A stretch of DNA of 64,000 nucleotides from Flavobacterium sp. GT3R68 (GTDB lineage Bacteria; Bacteroidota; Bacteroidia; Flavobacteriales; Flavobacteriaceae), in assembly GCF_007109225.1 (NCBI RefSeq), contig NZ_VJZK01000002.1, positions 372,001 through 436,000 of the forward strand. Reading direction: 5' to 3'. Under the pieces are notes generated by a model, which did not search any database, was not told the DNA's origin, and worked only from the letters and a program-made list of their open reading frames with translations. This document shows positions 37,795-47,062 of this stretch, in pieces. The position numbers and the translations under genes are program-made. Position 1 is the stretch's first letter, and every line of letters begins with the position of its first letter.

Positions 37795-38256
37795 ATGGGA
37801 TTATTTTCATTTATCAAAGGGGTGGGAGCTAAAATATTCGAAAAAAAAGAAACCGAAGCACCTGAAGAAGAAAAAGCACAATTAAAAGCGAGTGCTCTGT
37901 TAAGTTATGTTCAAGGACTTGGATTACCATTTAAGACAATTAAGATTGCATTAAGGGGCGACGATGTGGTTTTGACGGGTGAGGTGGAAAACCAGGCGAA
38001 TTCTGAAAAAATTGTTTTGGCTGTTGGGAATGTTGAAGGCGTCGCTACTGTCGACAACCTAATGACCGTTAAAACATCCTCGCCGGAATCTAAATATCAT
38101 ACGGTTGAATCTGGTGATTGGCTTTCTAAAATCGCTGAAAAATATTATGGAGACGCAAAAAAATTCGATTTCATTTTTGAAGCCAACAGACCGATGCTTT
38201 CGGACCCTGATAAAATTTACCCCGGTCAGGTTTTGAGAATACCAACATTAGTGTAA
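37795..38256 (+). CDS. BON-LysM protein, YgaU/Kbp-like
   Basis: The 153 residues have no signal peptide. An N-terminal segment with an acidic linker (KKETEAPEEEKAQLKA) is followed by a BON domain (about 45-95, IALRGDDVVLTGEVENQANS) and a LysM domain (about 100-151, YHTVESGDWLSKIAEKYYG, ending YPGQVLRIP). This layout and length match E. coli Kbp (YgaU), a cytoplasmic K+-sensing protein. It is a single gene bounded by a bidirectional terminator. Confidence 0.88.
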   Translation: MGLFSFIKGVGAKIFEKKETEAPEEEKAQLKASALLSYVQGLGLPFKTIKIALRGDDVVLTGEVENQANSEKIVLAVGNVEGVATVDNLMTVKTSSPESKYHTVESGDWLSKIAEKYYGDAKKFDFIFEANRPMLSDPDKIYPGQVLRIPTLV

Positions 38257-38265
38257 GTACTAAAT

Positions 38266-38298
38266 AAAAAAGGTTTCAATTTGATTGAAACCTTTTTT
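38266..38298. terminator. bidirectional terminator between the BON-LysM gene and obgE
   Basis: AAAAAAGGTTTCAAT (38266-38280) pairs with ATTGAAACCTTTTTT (38284-38298) around a short loop. A- and T-runs on both sides serve both convergent genes. Confidence 0.85.
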
Positions 38299-38316
38299 AT
38301 TAGTACTGTCTAAATT

Positions 38317-39324
38317 TTACTCTTCAGTATTCAGCATTTGCCATAATTTGTCTTTCAATTCCTGCAATCCCTGTTGGGCTACCGACGAAATAAACATGTA
38401 GGGAATGTCTTTAAACGAAACATCCAGTTCTGCTTTCAGTTCTGCTTTTAAAGCATCGTCTAACATATCACATTTTGAAATCACGACAATACGCTCTTTA
38501 TCCAACATCTCCGGGTTGTATTTGGTCAATTCGTTTACCAAAATATCATACTCCCCTTTTATATCCGGTGTATCCACTGGAACCAAAAACAAAAGCGTAG
38601 AATTTCGTTCAATATGGCGCAGGAAATAATGCCCCAATCCTTTTCCTTCTGCAGCGCCTTCAATAATTCCAGGAATATCGGCAATCACAAACGATTGAAA
38701 ATCCCTGTAAGCAACAATTCCCAAATTTGGTTTTAAGGTTGTAAAAGGGTAATCGGCAATTTTTGGTTTTGCTGACGTCAGCACGGATAACAATGTCGAT
38801 TTTCCTGCATTTGGAAAACCTACTAATCCAACATCTGCCAATACTTTCAGCTCCAAAATCATATCGATTTCTTCCGATGGCAATCCAGGCTGTGAATATC
38901 TTGGCGTCTGATTGGTCGAACTTCTAAAATGCCAATTTCCTAATCCTCCTTTTCCACCACGGGCAACAATACGTTTTTCGCCGTGCTCTGTAATTTCAAA
39001 AAGGATTTCATTGGTTTCTTTATCGCGGACAACAGTTCCTAAAGGCACTTCAATATATTTATCATCTCCGTCTGCGCCGGTACTTCTGTCGCCACCACCA
39101 TCACCACCATGTCCTGCTTTAACGTGTTTGGCAAATTTTAAGTGGAACAACGTCCACAATCCTTTATTTCCAACAAGATAAACGTGACCACCACGGCCTC
39201 CGTCTCCACCATCCGGTCCTCCTTTTTCTATAAATTTTTCTCTATGCAAGTGCGTAGATCCTTTTCCGCCTTTACCCGACGAAACATATATTTTTACGTA
39301 ATCTACAAAATTCCCTTCAGTCAT
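38317..39324 (-). CDS. obgE: GTPase ObgE/CgtA
   Basis: Essential GTPase linked to 50S ribosome assembly and stress signalling. The 335 residues have the glycine-rich Obg domain (about 1-160, with [24 protein letters not shown] repeats), then the G domain: G1 [10 protein letters not shown]3 DIPG, G4 ISKCD. The variable C-terminal extension of many Obg proteins is absent. It is flanked by the CNNM-type gene upstream on the same strand (58-base gap). Confidence 0.97.
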   Translation of the reverse strand: MTEGNFVDYVKIYVSSGKGGKGSTHLHREKFIEKGGPDGGDGGRGGHVYLVGNKGLWTLFHLKFAKHVKAGHGGDGGGDRSTGADGDDKYIEVPLGTVVRDKETNEILFEITEHGEKRIVARGGKGGLGNWHFRSSTNQTPRYSQPGLPSEEIDMILELKVLADVGLVGFPNAGKSTLLSVLTSAKPKIADYPFTTLKPNLGIVAYRDFQSFVIADIPGIIEGAAEGKGLGHYFLRHIERNSTLLFLVPVDTPDIKGEYDILVNELTKYNPEMLDKERIVVISKCDMLDDALKAELKAELDVSFKDIPYMFISSVAQQGLQELKDKLWQMLNTEE

Positions 39325-39382
39325 TTTTTTAAGTATTCAGTTTTCAGATGTCGTTTAATTAAAATCGAATCTGTCTGCTATA

Positions 39383-40657
39383 TTATTTTTGCAATGCCTT
39401 TACCATAACCTTATCAATCTTTACACCATCCATATCAATCACTTCGAGCTCAAATTTCTGCCAGATTAATTTTTCTCCCTGTCTTGGAATATGGGAGAGC
39501 TCGGTCATTATCAGTCCGCTAACCGTAGTTACTTCATAATCGTTGATCAATTCATCCAATTCGAAATACGTTAAAAAATCGTGCAGCGAATAGTGCCCGT
39601 CAACCAGCCATGTTCCGTCCTCCCTTTCCACCAGATGAAAATCATCTTTATAAAAATCAGAAGCATCTCCAACCAAGGCTTCAAGAATATCATTTAATGT
39701 GATAATCCCCTGAAAAACGCCATATTCATCGGATACAAAAGCATAATGAATTCCACTGTTTTTGAAGTTTTCCAAAGCTTTGTAAGCCGTAGTCTGTTCC
39801 ATGATAAAAGGAGCTTCCGTAATGATATTCGCCAAATCGAAATTATCGTCATCAATATGAGAAAAAATACTTTTGAGATTCACGACACCAACAATGTTGT
39901 CATAATTGTCACTGTACACGGGATAAACCGAATGCAGTTCTTTAGACATAAATTCCTTTACCTGTACTTTATTGGCATGCAGCGGTAAAAAAACCACTGA
40001 TTTCCGGTGCGTCATCAATGAATTGACTTTCCGGTCTCCAATATGGAACACACGCTCCACAATATCCTGTTCAATTTCCTGTACTTCGCCACCTTCAGTT
40101 CCTTCCTTGATAATGGCCTTGATTTCTTCTTCGGTAACTTTACCATCGGCCGAAGGTTTGATCATTAATACCTTTAGTAAAAATTCTGTAGAGATGGTCA
40201 GCAACCAAATAAATGGCGCCGTAATGATCGAAATGACTTTCATCGGTATTGCAACCGCTTTAGCGATGGCTTCGGGATGATTCAATCCAATTCGTTTCGG
40301 TAATAATTCACCTAAAACCAAAGAGAAAAAAGTCAGTGTTACTACGACAATACCCACGGCAATCGAGTTCGCAAAAGGTCTTAAGCTCGCGAATCCTTCA
40401 ATAAACAATTGAACATCAGTAGTGATTTTGTTCCCACTAAAGATACCGGTTAGAATTCCAATTAACGTGATTCCGATTTGAACCGTAGATAAAAATTTGT
40501 TCGGAGAATTGGCTAATTCCAATGCAGCCTGCGAACTTTTATTGCCTTTTTTGGCGGCATTTTCCAAACGGTTTTTGCGAGCCGAAATCAACGCGATTTC
40601 CGACATGGAAAACACACCGTTAAGGATAATTAGAAAAAATATTATTGCTATCTCCAT
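39383..40657 (-). CDS. CNNM/CorC-HlyC-type membrane protein with CBS domains
   Basis: The 424 residues contain an N-terminal DUF21/CNNM membrane domain (about 1-180, opening MEIAIIFFLIILNGVFSMSE), two CBS domains (about 205-330, LMTHRKSVVFLPLHANKVQV and YAFVSDEYGVFQGIITLNDI), and a C-terminal CorC_HlyC domain (about 345-420). The family is linked to Mg2+/Co2+ homeostasis. It lies 23 bases after adk. Confidence 0.9.
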   Translation of the reverse strand: MEIAIIFFLIILNGVFSMSEIALISARKNRLENAAKKGNKSSQAALELANSPNKFLSTVQIGITLIGILTGIFSGNKITTDVQLFIEGFASLRPFANSIAVGIVVVTLTFFSLVLGELLPKRIGLNHPEAIAKAVAIPMKVISIITAPFIWLLTISTEFLLKVLMIKPSADGKVTEEEIKAIIKEGTEGGEVQEIEQDIVERVFHIGDRKVNSLMTHRKSVVFLPLHANKVQVKEFMSKELHSVYPVYSDNYDNIVGVVNLKSIFSHIDDDNFDLANIITEAPFIMEQTTAYKALENFKNSGIHYAFVSDEYGVFQGIITLNDILEALVGDASDFYKDDFHLVEREDGTWLVDGHYSLHDFLTYFELDELINDYEVTTVSGLIMTELSHIPRQGEKLIWQKFELEVIDMDGVKIDKVMVKALQK

Positions 40658-40680
40658 ATATGTTTAGAAAACGTGGCTCT

Positions 40681-41253
40681 TTAAAGATTTGCGATTACTC
40701 CGCTTAAGCGCTCGGTAATTTCAGATATAGACCCAATTCCGTTTACCGGAAAAAATTTATTTTGTTTATGGTAATACTCTATTAAAGGAGCTGTTTTTTC
40801 ATTGTATTCCTGGTAACGGTTTCTGATTTTCTCGACATCCTGATCGTCTGCCCTACCGCTGGTTTTTCCTCTTTCGAGCAATCGTTGTACCAGAACCTCA
40901 TCATCAGCTTCCAAAGCAATTGTAGCGGTAACTTCCCAGTCTTTTGAAGCTAAAAAAGCATCCAGAGCATCAGCCTGTGCCAGCGTTCTTGGAAAACCAT
41001 CAAATAAAAAACCATTTGTATCGGTATGTCTTTCCACCTCATCCTGAAGCATTTTTATTGTTACTTCATCCGGTACCAAATCCCCGCGGTTGATGTAACT
41101 TTTTGCCTCAATCCCTAGTGGCGTTTCATTCTTAATATTGTAACGGAAAATGTCGCCCGTTGAAATGTGTGTTAAATTATATTTTTCTTTCAAAAATTCT
41201 GCCTGAGTCCCTTTTCCGGCGCCCGGCTTTCCAAATAATACAATGTTAATCAT
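40681..41253 (-). CDS. adk: adenylate kinase
   Basis: Catalyses ATP + AMP <-> 2 ADP. The 190 residues have the P-loop GKPGAGKGTQAEF (8-20), an NMP-binding region with STGDIFRYNI, and LLFDGFPRT-like GFLFDGFPRTLAQADAL. The LID is the short form (LLERGKTSGRADD) without the zinc-binding cysteine set, as in other short-type kinases. It lies 23 bases after hpt, so purine salvage and nucleotide balancing are coexpressed. Confidence 0.97.
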   Translation of the reverse strand: MINIVLFGKPGAGKGTQAEFLKEKYNLTHISTGDIFRYNIKNETPLGIEAKSYINRGDLVPDEVTIKMLQDEVERHTDTNGFLFDGFPRTLAQADALDAFLASKDWEVTATIALEADDEVLVQRLLERGKTSGRADDQDVEKIRNRYQEYNEKTAPLIEYYHKQNKFFPVNGIGSISEITERLSGVIANL

Positions 41254-41276
41254 GATGAGTGTTGCGTAGTTAAATT

Positions 41277-41804
41277 TTATTTTAGCTGATATACTTCCGG
41301 CAGGTTTCTCCCTAATCCGTCATAATCCAATCCGAAACCTACAATGAATTTGTTCGGTATGCGAATACCAATATAATCAATTTTGATGTCTTTTTTATAA
41401 GCTTCCGGTTTAAAAAACAGCGTAGCTATTTTGAAATGTTTCACATTCTGCCTTTTGAAAAGGTCTTTCAATTCTGCCAAAGTGTTCCCGGTATCCACAA
41501 TATCTTCAATTACCACTACCGATCTCCCGGTTAAATCTTCATTCAATCCAATCAGTTGTTTTACCTGATCCGTGGAAGAAGTACCTTCATAGGAAGCCAA
41601 TTTGATAAAACTCACTTCGCAGGGCGATTTGTAATGCTTCATAAAATCAGAAACCACCATAAATGAACCATTCAAAACACCAATAAAAATGGGAGTTTCA
41701 TCGGCAAAGTCGGCTTCCACCTGACTGGCCATTGTGGCAAGTGCAAAATCTATTTCTTTCGCAGAAATAAACGGAACAAATTGTTTATCGTGAAGTTGTA
41801 TCAC
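41277..41804 (-). CDS. hpt: hypoxanthine phosphoribosyltransferase
   Basis: Salvages hypoxanthine or guanine with PRPP. The 175 residues have the PRPP-binding loop VVVIEDIVDTGNTLAEL and the flexible-loop and base-binding region FKPEAYKKDIKIDYIGIRIP. C-terminal FVGFGLDYDG-type residues (IVGFGLDYDGLGRNLPEVY) are conserved. A -7 element lies 25 bases upstream of the start codon. Confidence 0.95.
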   Translation of the reverse strand: MIQLHDKQFVPFISAKEIDFALATMASQVEADFADETPIFIGVLNGSFMVVSDFMKHYKSPCEVSFIKLASYEGTSSTDQVKQLIGLNEDLTGRSVVVIEDIVDTGNTLAELKDLFKRQNVKHFKIATLFFKPEAYKKDIKIDYIGIRIPNKFIVGFGLDYDGLGRNLPEVYQLK

Positions 41805-41829
41805 CTTTTTTCGGTTTTAAAATAATTCG

Positions 41830-41837
41830 CAAAGATA
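41830..41837 (-). promoter_or_regulatory. -7 promoter element of hpt
   Basis: On the minus strand TATCTTTG (41837-41830) matches TAnnTTTG, 25 bases before the hpt ATG. No TTG was found at the expected upstream distance, so this is a partial promoter match. Confidence 0.5.
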
Positions 41838-41928
41838 CTGAATTAGTATTCAGTTGTTAATGTTCTGTCCGCAGATTTTAATTATTTTTGACTCGAGCCC
41901 AACGGGGCGAACAGTACGGAGTAAAACT

Positions 41929-42462
41929 ATGGAAAATCAGTTTTATAAAAGAATCGACTCCAGCAATGCCAGTACCAACTGCAGAAACGGATTACGGGAT
42001 TTTGTGCTTCACAATCCGGAATATCTGTCTGAATTGTGCACGATTGCCTTAAATACGAATTACAAAAACCATTATAAAGGAGTGTAGATTCTGGAAATTA
42101 TTGCCGAAACGAAAACTGAACTTCTTTCTGATTTTAAAAATATTATATGTGACGAATTTTCAACTATTAAAAATGAATCAGCTATCAGAGGTATGTCGCG
42201 CGTTGCTTTTTTCCTGGGAACGGCAACAGAAATAAAACTCACTGAAACCCAGCAAGAAAAAATTATCGAAATCTGCCTGGATTGGCTCATCCGGGACGAA
42301 CGGGTCGCACCAAAAGTATACGCCATGAAAACCCTTGGCCATTTTGCTCAAAAAAACCCGTGGATAAATGAAGAATTACGCAACATTATTAATAAGGATT
42401 ACGCCGGTCAATCCGCCGGATACAAAGCGTCTGCGAGGGAAGTTTTAAAGAAACTGAAATAG
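41929..42462 (+). pseudogene. HEAT-like helical protein gene interrupted by one amber codon
   Basis: From the ATG at 41929 the frame runs MENQFYKRIDSSNASTNCRN to NHYKGV, meets TAG at 42085-42087, then continues in the same frame ILEIIAETKTELLSDF to KASAREVLKKLK and a normal TAA at 42460-42462. Without the TAG it would be a 177-residue all-helical protein. Trp is the likely original residue (TGG to TAG), since the family-like context reads HYKG-V-x-ILE. I recall small flavobacterial proteins like this mis-named adenylosuccinate lyase. It could be a true nonsense mutation or a sequencing error. Confidence 0.8.
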
Positions 42463-42488
42463 CGTTTTCCTATTCAACCATTATAAAG

Positions 42489-42496
42489 TATCTTTG
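42489..42496 (+). promoter_or_regulatory. -7 promoter element of purK
   Basis: TATCTTTG (42489-42496) matches TAnnTTTG, 22 bases before the chosen purK ATG. A TTG inside this element is in frame with purK but is promoter DNA rather than a start codon. Confidence 0.6.
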
Positions 42497-42517
42497 CTGA
42501 TAACAAACAACTACACA

Positions 42518-43669
42518 ATGAATTATTTTTCTTCCGATTTTAAATTGGGAATTTTAGGTGGCGGACAACTTGGTAAAATGCTGCTATTTGACACCCGAAA
42601 ATTTGACATTCAGACTTATATTCTCGATCCCAGTGACGAGGCGCCCTGCAAAATAGCCTGTAATCATTTCTTCAAAGGCGATTTAATGGATTTCGAAACG
42701 GTGTATAATTTTGGCAAAAAAGTTGATGTACTGACTTTCGAAATCGAATTGGTCAATCTTGAAGCATTAGAGAAATTAGAAAAAGAAGGTTTAAAAGTTT
42801 ATCCTTCGCCAAAAACCCTGAAACTCATTCAGAATAAAGGCATACAGAAAGATTTTTATACCAAAAACAAAATTCCAACTGCAGATTACAAACGCTTCCC
42901 GGATTTAAAAAGTTTAATCGTTGACATTCTTGAGTTCAAGACACCACTTCCTTTTGTATGGAAATGTTCGGAATTTGGATATGATGGAAATGGCGTTAAA
43001 GTTATCCGACAAATGTCTGATCTGGACAATTTAGCCAATGTGGAATGCATTGCAGAGCATATGGTTCCGTTCAAAAATGAATTGGCCGTGATTGTTGCCC
43101 GAAATGCCTCTGGAGAAATCAAAACCTATCCGGTGGTCGAAATGGAATTTCATCCTGAAGCTAATCAAGTAGAATATGTCATTTGTCCGGCAAGGATTGA
43201 TGAAAAAGTTGCTGAGAAAGCACGAGCCATCGCATTGGATGTTTCGGAAAAATTCAATCATGTCGGATTGTTGGCTGTCGAAATGTTTCAGACTACCGAG
43301 GACGAAATCCTTGTGAATGAGGTTGCCCCACGCCCACACAATTCGGGTCATTATTCTATTGAAGCAAGTTATACTTCGCAATTCGAACAGCATTTGCGTG
43401 CGGTTTTAAATTTACCGCTTGGAAACACTGACAGTAAAGTTGCAGGAATTATGGTAAATTTGGTTGGTGAAGAAGGATTCTCCGGAGATGTAATCTATGA
43501 AAACATTGAGAAAATTTTAGAATGGAATGGAGTGACTCCACATATCTACGGAAAGAAACAAACACGTCCTTTCCGAAAAATGGGCCATGTTACCATAGTG
43601 AACCAGGATCTTCAGGAAGCACGAAAAATTGCTGAGAAAGTAAAAAACACAATTCGGGTAATTAGTTAA
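42518..43669 (+). CDS. purK: 5-(carboxyamino)imidazole ribonucleotide synthase
   Basis: Purine biosynthesis: AIR + ATP + bicarbonate gives N5-CAIR. The ATG at 42518 is chosen (383 residues), 22 bases after a promoter element. ATP-grasp fold: N-terminal LGILGGGQLGKMLLFD, central WKCSEFGYDGNGVKVI with FVPFKNELAVIVAR-like EHMVPFKNELAVIVARN, metal-binding LLAVEMF and NEVAPRPHNSGHYSIEA. Followed by purE after 26 bases. Confidence 0.96.
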   Translation: MNYFSSDFKLGILGGGQLGKMLLFDTRKFDIQTYILDPSDEAPCKIACNHFFKGDLMDFETVYNFGKKVDVLTFEIELVNLEALEKLEKEGLKVYPSPKTLKLIQNKGIQKDFYTKNKIPTADYKRFPDLKSLIVDILEFKTPLPFVWKCSEFGYDGNGVKVIRQMSDLDNLANVECIAEHMVPFKNELAVIVARNASGEIKTYPVVEMEFHPEANQVEYVICPARIDEKVAEKARAIALDVSEKFNHVGLLAVEMFQTTEDEILVNEVAPRPHNSGHYSIEASYTSQFEQHLRAVLNLPLGNTDSKVAGIMVNLVGEEGFSGDVIYENIEKILEWNGVTPHIYGKKQTRPFRKMGHVTIVNQDLQEARKIAEKVKNTIRVIS

Positions 43670-43695
43670 TTCCCTTAAATTTAAACAAATACAAA

Positions 43696-44181
43696 ATGAG
43701 CAAAGTAGCCATCATAATGGGAAGTATTTCTGACATGCCAGTCATGCAGGATGCTATCGATATATTAAAAGAATTCGGTATTGCCACAGAAGTGGATATT
43801 GTTTCTGCTCATCGTACCCCCGAAAAATTATTTGATTTCAGCAAAAATGCCCATCATCGCGGTATTTCTGTGATTATTGCCGGAGCAGGTGGCGCAGCCC
43901 ATTTACCAGGCATGGTTGCCTCTATGTCACCATTGCCTGTAATTGGGGTACCTGTTAAATCCAGTAATTCTATTGACGGTTGGGACAGCATTTTGTCAAT
44001 TTTGCAAATGCCCGGTGGTGTTCCAGTTGCGACAGTAGCGCTTAATGGCGCGAAAAATGCCGGAATTCTGGCAGCACAAATTATCGGTAGCCACAATGAT
44101 GCTATTTTAGATAAAATTGTAATTTATAAAGAAGGATTGAAAGACGCAGTAAATAAGTCTTCCGAGAATTTAACTAAGTAA
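43696..44181 (+). CDS. purE: N5-carboxyaminoimidazole ribonucleotide mutase
   Basis: Converts N5-CAIR to CAIR, the step after PurK. The length of 161 residues is normal for the class I enzyme. Signatures: IIMGSISDMPVMQDA at the start, VSAHRTPEKLFDFSKNA and IAGAGGAAHLPGMVAS. It forms a two-gene purKE operon ending at the terminator directly after its stop codon. Confidence 0.97.
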   Translation: MSKVAIIMGSISDMPVMQDAIDILKEFGIATEVDIVSAHRTPEKLFDFSKNAHHRGISVIIAGAGGAAHLPGMVASMSPLPVIGVPVKSSNSIDGWDSILSILQMPGGVPVATVALNGAKNAGILAAQIIGSHNDAILDKIVIYKEGLKDAVNKSSENLTK

Positions 44182-44206
44182 AAAAAGCTCCAATAGGAGC
44201 TTTTTT
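44181..44206 (+). terminator. terminator of the purKE operon
   Basis: AAAAAAGCTCC (44181-44191) pairs with GGAGCTTTTTT (44196-44206) around the loop AATA, beginning in the last base of the purE stop codon. The 284 bases that follow, up to the M3 peptidase, hold no gene. They contain a small hairpin CTGAG...CTCAG near 44219-44238 of unknown use. Confidence 0.85.
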
Positions 44207-44490
44207 GAAGTGTAATGACTGAGCTCGGGGAAACTCAGCCTTTCCAATTATTTATGGATTATAAATTGTTTTTGATTTGGGACAAAAAGAGCTTATAAAA
44301 TCCTGTAAACTAACTAATTACCTTCACATCTTCATCGACAAAAGTATACAAAAAATCGATTAAGTGTAGTATTTTTTAAAATTTAACATTAATTTTAGAA
44401 TAAAGTGACAAAAAATTAGTAAAAACCCTACAATTAAAAAACTGGCTTATAGACGACTTCCAACTTATAACATCTTAAAATATATATAAC

Positions 44491-46518
44491 ATGAATGTAT
44501 TATACCAACCATTTGATACTAAACTGGATACCGCACTATTTTCTAAAATAAAAAACGAAGATTACCTGCCTGCTTTTCAACACGCCATTCAATTAGCAAA
44601 AGCAGAAGTAGATGCCATCGTTAAAAATACCGATGCCTCTACTTTTGAAAATACAATTGAAGCTTTAGCCTTTAGCGGGTCACTATTAGATCGTGTTTCC
44701 AATATTTTTTTTAATCTAAATTCGGCAGAGACCAATGATGAAATCCAAAAGATAGCTCAGGAAGTTTCGCCTTTATTATCTGAATTTGGAAATGACGTTC
44801 GCCTGAATCCGGAATTGTTTGCCAAAGTAAAAGCAGTTTATGATCAGCGGGGAAACCTGAATTTAGATCCGGAACAAGCCACACTTTTAGACCGCAAATA
44901 CAAAAGCTTTTCAAGAAACGGAGCCAATTTACCCGAAGAGAAGAAAAAACAATTGCGGGAAGTTGATAAAGAACTGTCAAAATTAAGCCTGCAATTTGGC
45001 GAAAATGTTTTGGCAGAAACCCACGCCTTTCAAATGCACATTACGGATCTCAACGAATTATCGGGATTACCAGATGGTACTTTGGAAGAAGCCCGCTCTC
45101 TGGCTAAAAGCCAGGACAAGGAAGGTTGGATTTTCACATTGGACAATCCAAGTTATATTCCTTTTGTTACCTATGCTGATAATCGCGAGCTGCGCAAAAA
45201 AATGGCTATCGCTTCCGGAGCAAGAGGATTTCAAAACGATGAATTTGACAATCAGGAAATCGTTCTTAAAATTGCCAACTTGCGTTTTGACAGAGCCCAA
45301 ATTCTGGGGTACGCCACACACGCACATTTTGTCCTTGAGGAACGTATGGCGGAAAGCCCTGAGACAGTAAAAAGCTTCACCACGGATTTATTAGCAAAAG
45401 CCAAACCTGCTGCCGAAAGGGAATTTAAGCAATTAACCGCTTTTGCCAAAGAACTCGACGGCATCGACCAACTCCAAAAATGGGATGGCGCCTATTATTC
45501 TGAAAAATTAAAAAAACAATTATTTGATCTGGATGATGAAAAACTGAAACCGTACTTCCAATTGGAGAAAGTGCTGGAAGGCGCTTTTACAGTTTCTGAA
45601 AAATTATTCGGACTCACATTCCACGAAATTTTTGATATTGACAAATACCATGAGGATGTCAAAACCTATGAAGTTAAAGACGAAACAGGCGAATTGGTCG
45701 CTGTTTTCTATGCTGATTTCTTTCCCCGCAAAGGAAAACGAAATGGAGCCTGGATGACTTCGTTCAAATCGCAGTCGGTGGAAAATAACAAAAACGAAAG
45801 ACCTCATATTTCAATTGTCTGTAATTTCACCAAACCGACCGAAACCAAACCTTCCCTGTTGACATTCAATGAAGTGACAACATTGTTCCATGAATTTGGT
45901 CATGCTTTGCACGGAATGCTGGCAGACACTACCTACCCAAGTTTGTCGGGAACAAGTGTGTATTGGGATTTTGTTGAATTGCCAAGTCAGATTTTGGAAA
46001 ATTGGTGCTATGAGCCGGAAGCATTGGCATTATTTGCACACCACTATCAAACCGGAAAAACGATTCCGATGGAATTGGTCACTAAAATAAAAGAAAGTGC
46101 CAGTTTTCAGGAAGGAATGGCAACGATGCGCCAATTGAGTTTTGGATTGCTGGATATGGGTTGGCATGCTCAGGATCCATCAAATATTAAGGATGTAAAA
46201 ACATTTGAAACAGAACAATTCGCCGCTACGCAATTGTATCCTGATGTCAAAGAAAATGCGATGAGCACCGCATTTTCGCATATTTTTCAGGGAGGTTATT
46301 CTTCTGGCTATTACAGTTACAAATGGGCGGAGGTATTAGATGCCGATGCTTTTGAATACTTTCAGGAAGAGGGTATCTTCAACAAAGAAGTAGCTACAAA
46401 ATTCAAGGAAAATGTACTTTCTAAAGGAGGTACGGAGCATCCGATGATTTTATACAAACGCTTTAGAGGTCATGAACCAAAATCGGACGCCTTATTGAAA
46501 AGAGCTGGATTATTATAA
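44491..46518 (+). CDS. M3-family oligopeptidase / peptidyl-dipeptidase Dcp-like
   Basis: Zinc metallopeptidase that degrades short peptides. The length of 675 residues is normal. The zinc motif is FHEFGHALHGML and the third ligand Glu lies in the segment WDFVELPSQILENW. Gly- and Tyr-rich residues near the end (GGYSSGYYSYKWAEVLD) form the substrate-binding loop typical of the family. No signal peptide, so cytoplasmic. Dcp and OpdA/PrlC cannot be separated by eye; the sequence favours Dcp. Confidence 0.92.
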   Translation: MNVLYQPFDTKLDTALFSKIKNEDYLPAFQHAIQLAKAEVDAIVKNTDASTFENTIEALAFSGSLLDRVSNIFFNLNSAETNDEIQKIAQEVSPLLSEFGNDVRLNPELFAKVKAVYDQRGNLNLDPEQATLLDRKYKSFSRNGANLPEEKKKQLREVDKELSKLSLQFGENVLAETHAFQMHITDLNELSGLPDGTLEEARSLAKSQDKEGWIFTLDNPSYIPFVTYADNRELRKKMAIASGARGFQNDEFDNQEIVLKIANLRFDRAQILGYATHAHFVLEERMAESPETVKSFTTDLLAKAKPAAEREFKQLTAFAKELDGIDQLQKWDGAYYSEKLKKQLFDLDDEKLKPYFQLEKVLEGAFTVSEKLFGLTFHEIFDIDKYHEDVKTYEVKDETGELVAVFYADFFPRKGKRNGAWMTSFKSQSVENNKNERPHISIVCNFTKPTETKPSLLTFNEVTTLFHEFGHALHGMLADTTYPSLSGTSVYWDFVELPSQILENWCYEPEALALFAHHYQTGKTIPMELVTKIKESASFQEGMATMRQLSFGLLDMGWHAQDPSNIKDVKTFETEQFAATQLYPDVKENAMSTAFSHIFQGGYSSGYYSYKWAEVLDADAFEYFQEEGIFNKEVATKFKENVLSKGGTEHPMILYKRFRGHEPKSDALLKRAGLL

Positions 46519-46521
46519 GTA

Positions 46522-46564
46522 AAAAAAAAAGCACTTCAAAGATATTTTTGAAGTGCTTTTTTTT
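46522..46564. terminator. bidirectional terminator between the M3 peptidase and the ABM-fold gene
   Basis: AAAAAAAAGCACTTCAAA (46523-46540) pairs with TTTGAAGTGCTTTTTTTT (46547-46564). It lies 3 bases after the peptidase stop and 17 bases before the minus-strand gene's end. Confidence 0.85.
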
Positions 46565-46581
46565 GAATATTTAATTTTAAA

Positions 46582-46947
46582 CTATTTATAAGGCTCACAG
46601 ATTTCGTTCCGCATAAATCCTGCCTGATGTTCCATTATTTCCAATGTAACATAGGGCTGTCCGTAATTACTAAGAAACAAATGTGCATGTTTTTGTACAA
46701 AGTCGGTAAAAACCCTACCGGCAACATGCGCGGTAAAAGCTGTTTTGTCTTTATATATTTCAAAAAAAACAACTTCTCCTTGTGCTGGTGTAGGCAGATT
46801 TGGCTCTGAAAAATCAGGGGTGTGTACCATATAAACCCAAGTATCCGGCTCTTCTTCGTGAACTTTTAAAGCCAAGTATTTAATGGCTTCTAATGCTTCT
46901 TTCTCTTTGCTTGGTATGATGGTCCATTTTGAGATAAGTGTGTACAT
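46582..46947 (-). CDS. antibiotic-biosynthesis-monooxygenase (ABM)-fold protein
   Basis: The ATG at 46947 (MYTLISKWTIIPSKEKEALE) is the natural start, giving 121 residues. The longer open frame runs back over a terminator. The ferredoxin-like ABM fold is suggested by the order of strands and helices and by VFFEIYKDKTAFTAHVAGRV, similar to small quinol monooxygenases such as YgiN. Cofactor-free oxygenation of a quinol-like substrate is the family role; the actual substrate is unknown. It is the last gene of the GMC group, 115 bases behind the PAS-cupin gene. Confidence 0.8.
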   Translation of the reverse strand: MYTLISKWTIIPSKEKEALEAIKYLALKVHEEEPDTWVYMVHTPDFSEPNLPTPAQGEVVFFEIYKDKTAFTAHVAGRVFTDFVQKHAHLFLSNYGQPYVTLEIMEHQAGFMRNEICEPYK

Positions 46948-46999
46948 ATTTTGGATTTTAGTAAATAATAGTTGGCTATGGAACTGAGTAATGAAACAT

Positions 47000-47031
47000 A
47001 AAAAAATTAGGATTGTCTGCAAAAACAATCC
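47000..47031 (-). terminator. terminator or attenuator after the PAS-cupin gene
   Basis: GGATTGT (47010-47016) pairs with ACAATCC (47025-47031), followed on the minus strand by a T-rich run to 47000. It separates the PAS-cupin gene from the ABM gene, so the latter may be made at a lower level by read-through or from its own start. Confidence 0.6.
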
Positions 47032-47062
47032 CAACCTTCCTAATCTCAATTTATATTTGATT

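Noticed and set aside
41854..41928. Extended start for the HEAT-like pseudogene frame
   Set aside because: The residues before MENQFYKRID are not protein-like, and the region carries the divergent hpt promoter.
42494..42517. In-frame TTG start 24 bases upstream of the purK ATG
   Set aside because: The TTG is part of the TATCTTTG promoter element, so it would lie upstream of the transcript start.
44219..44241. Small hairpin CTGAG...CTCAG between purE and the M3 peptidase
   Set aside because: Only five base pairs with no T-run or neighbouring signal; not distinguishable from chance.
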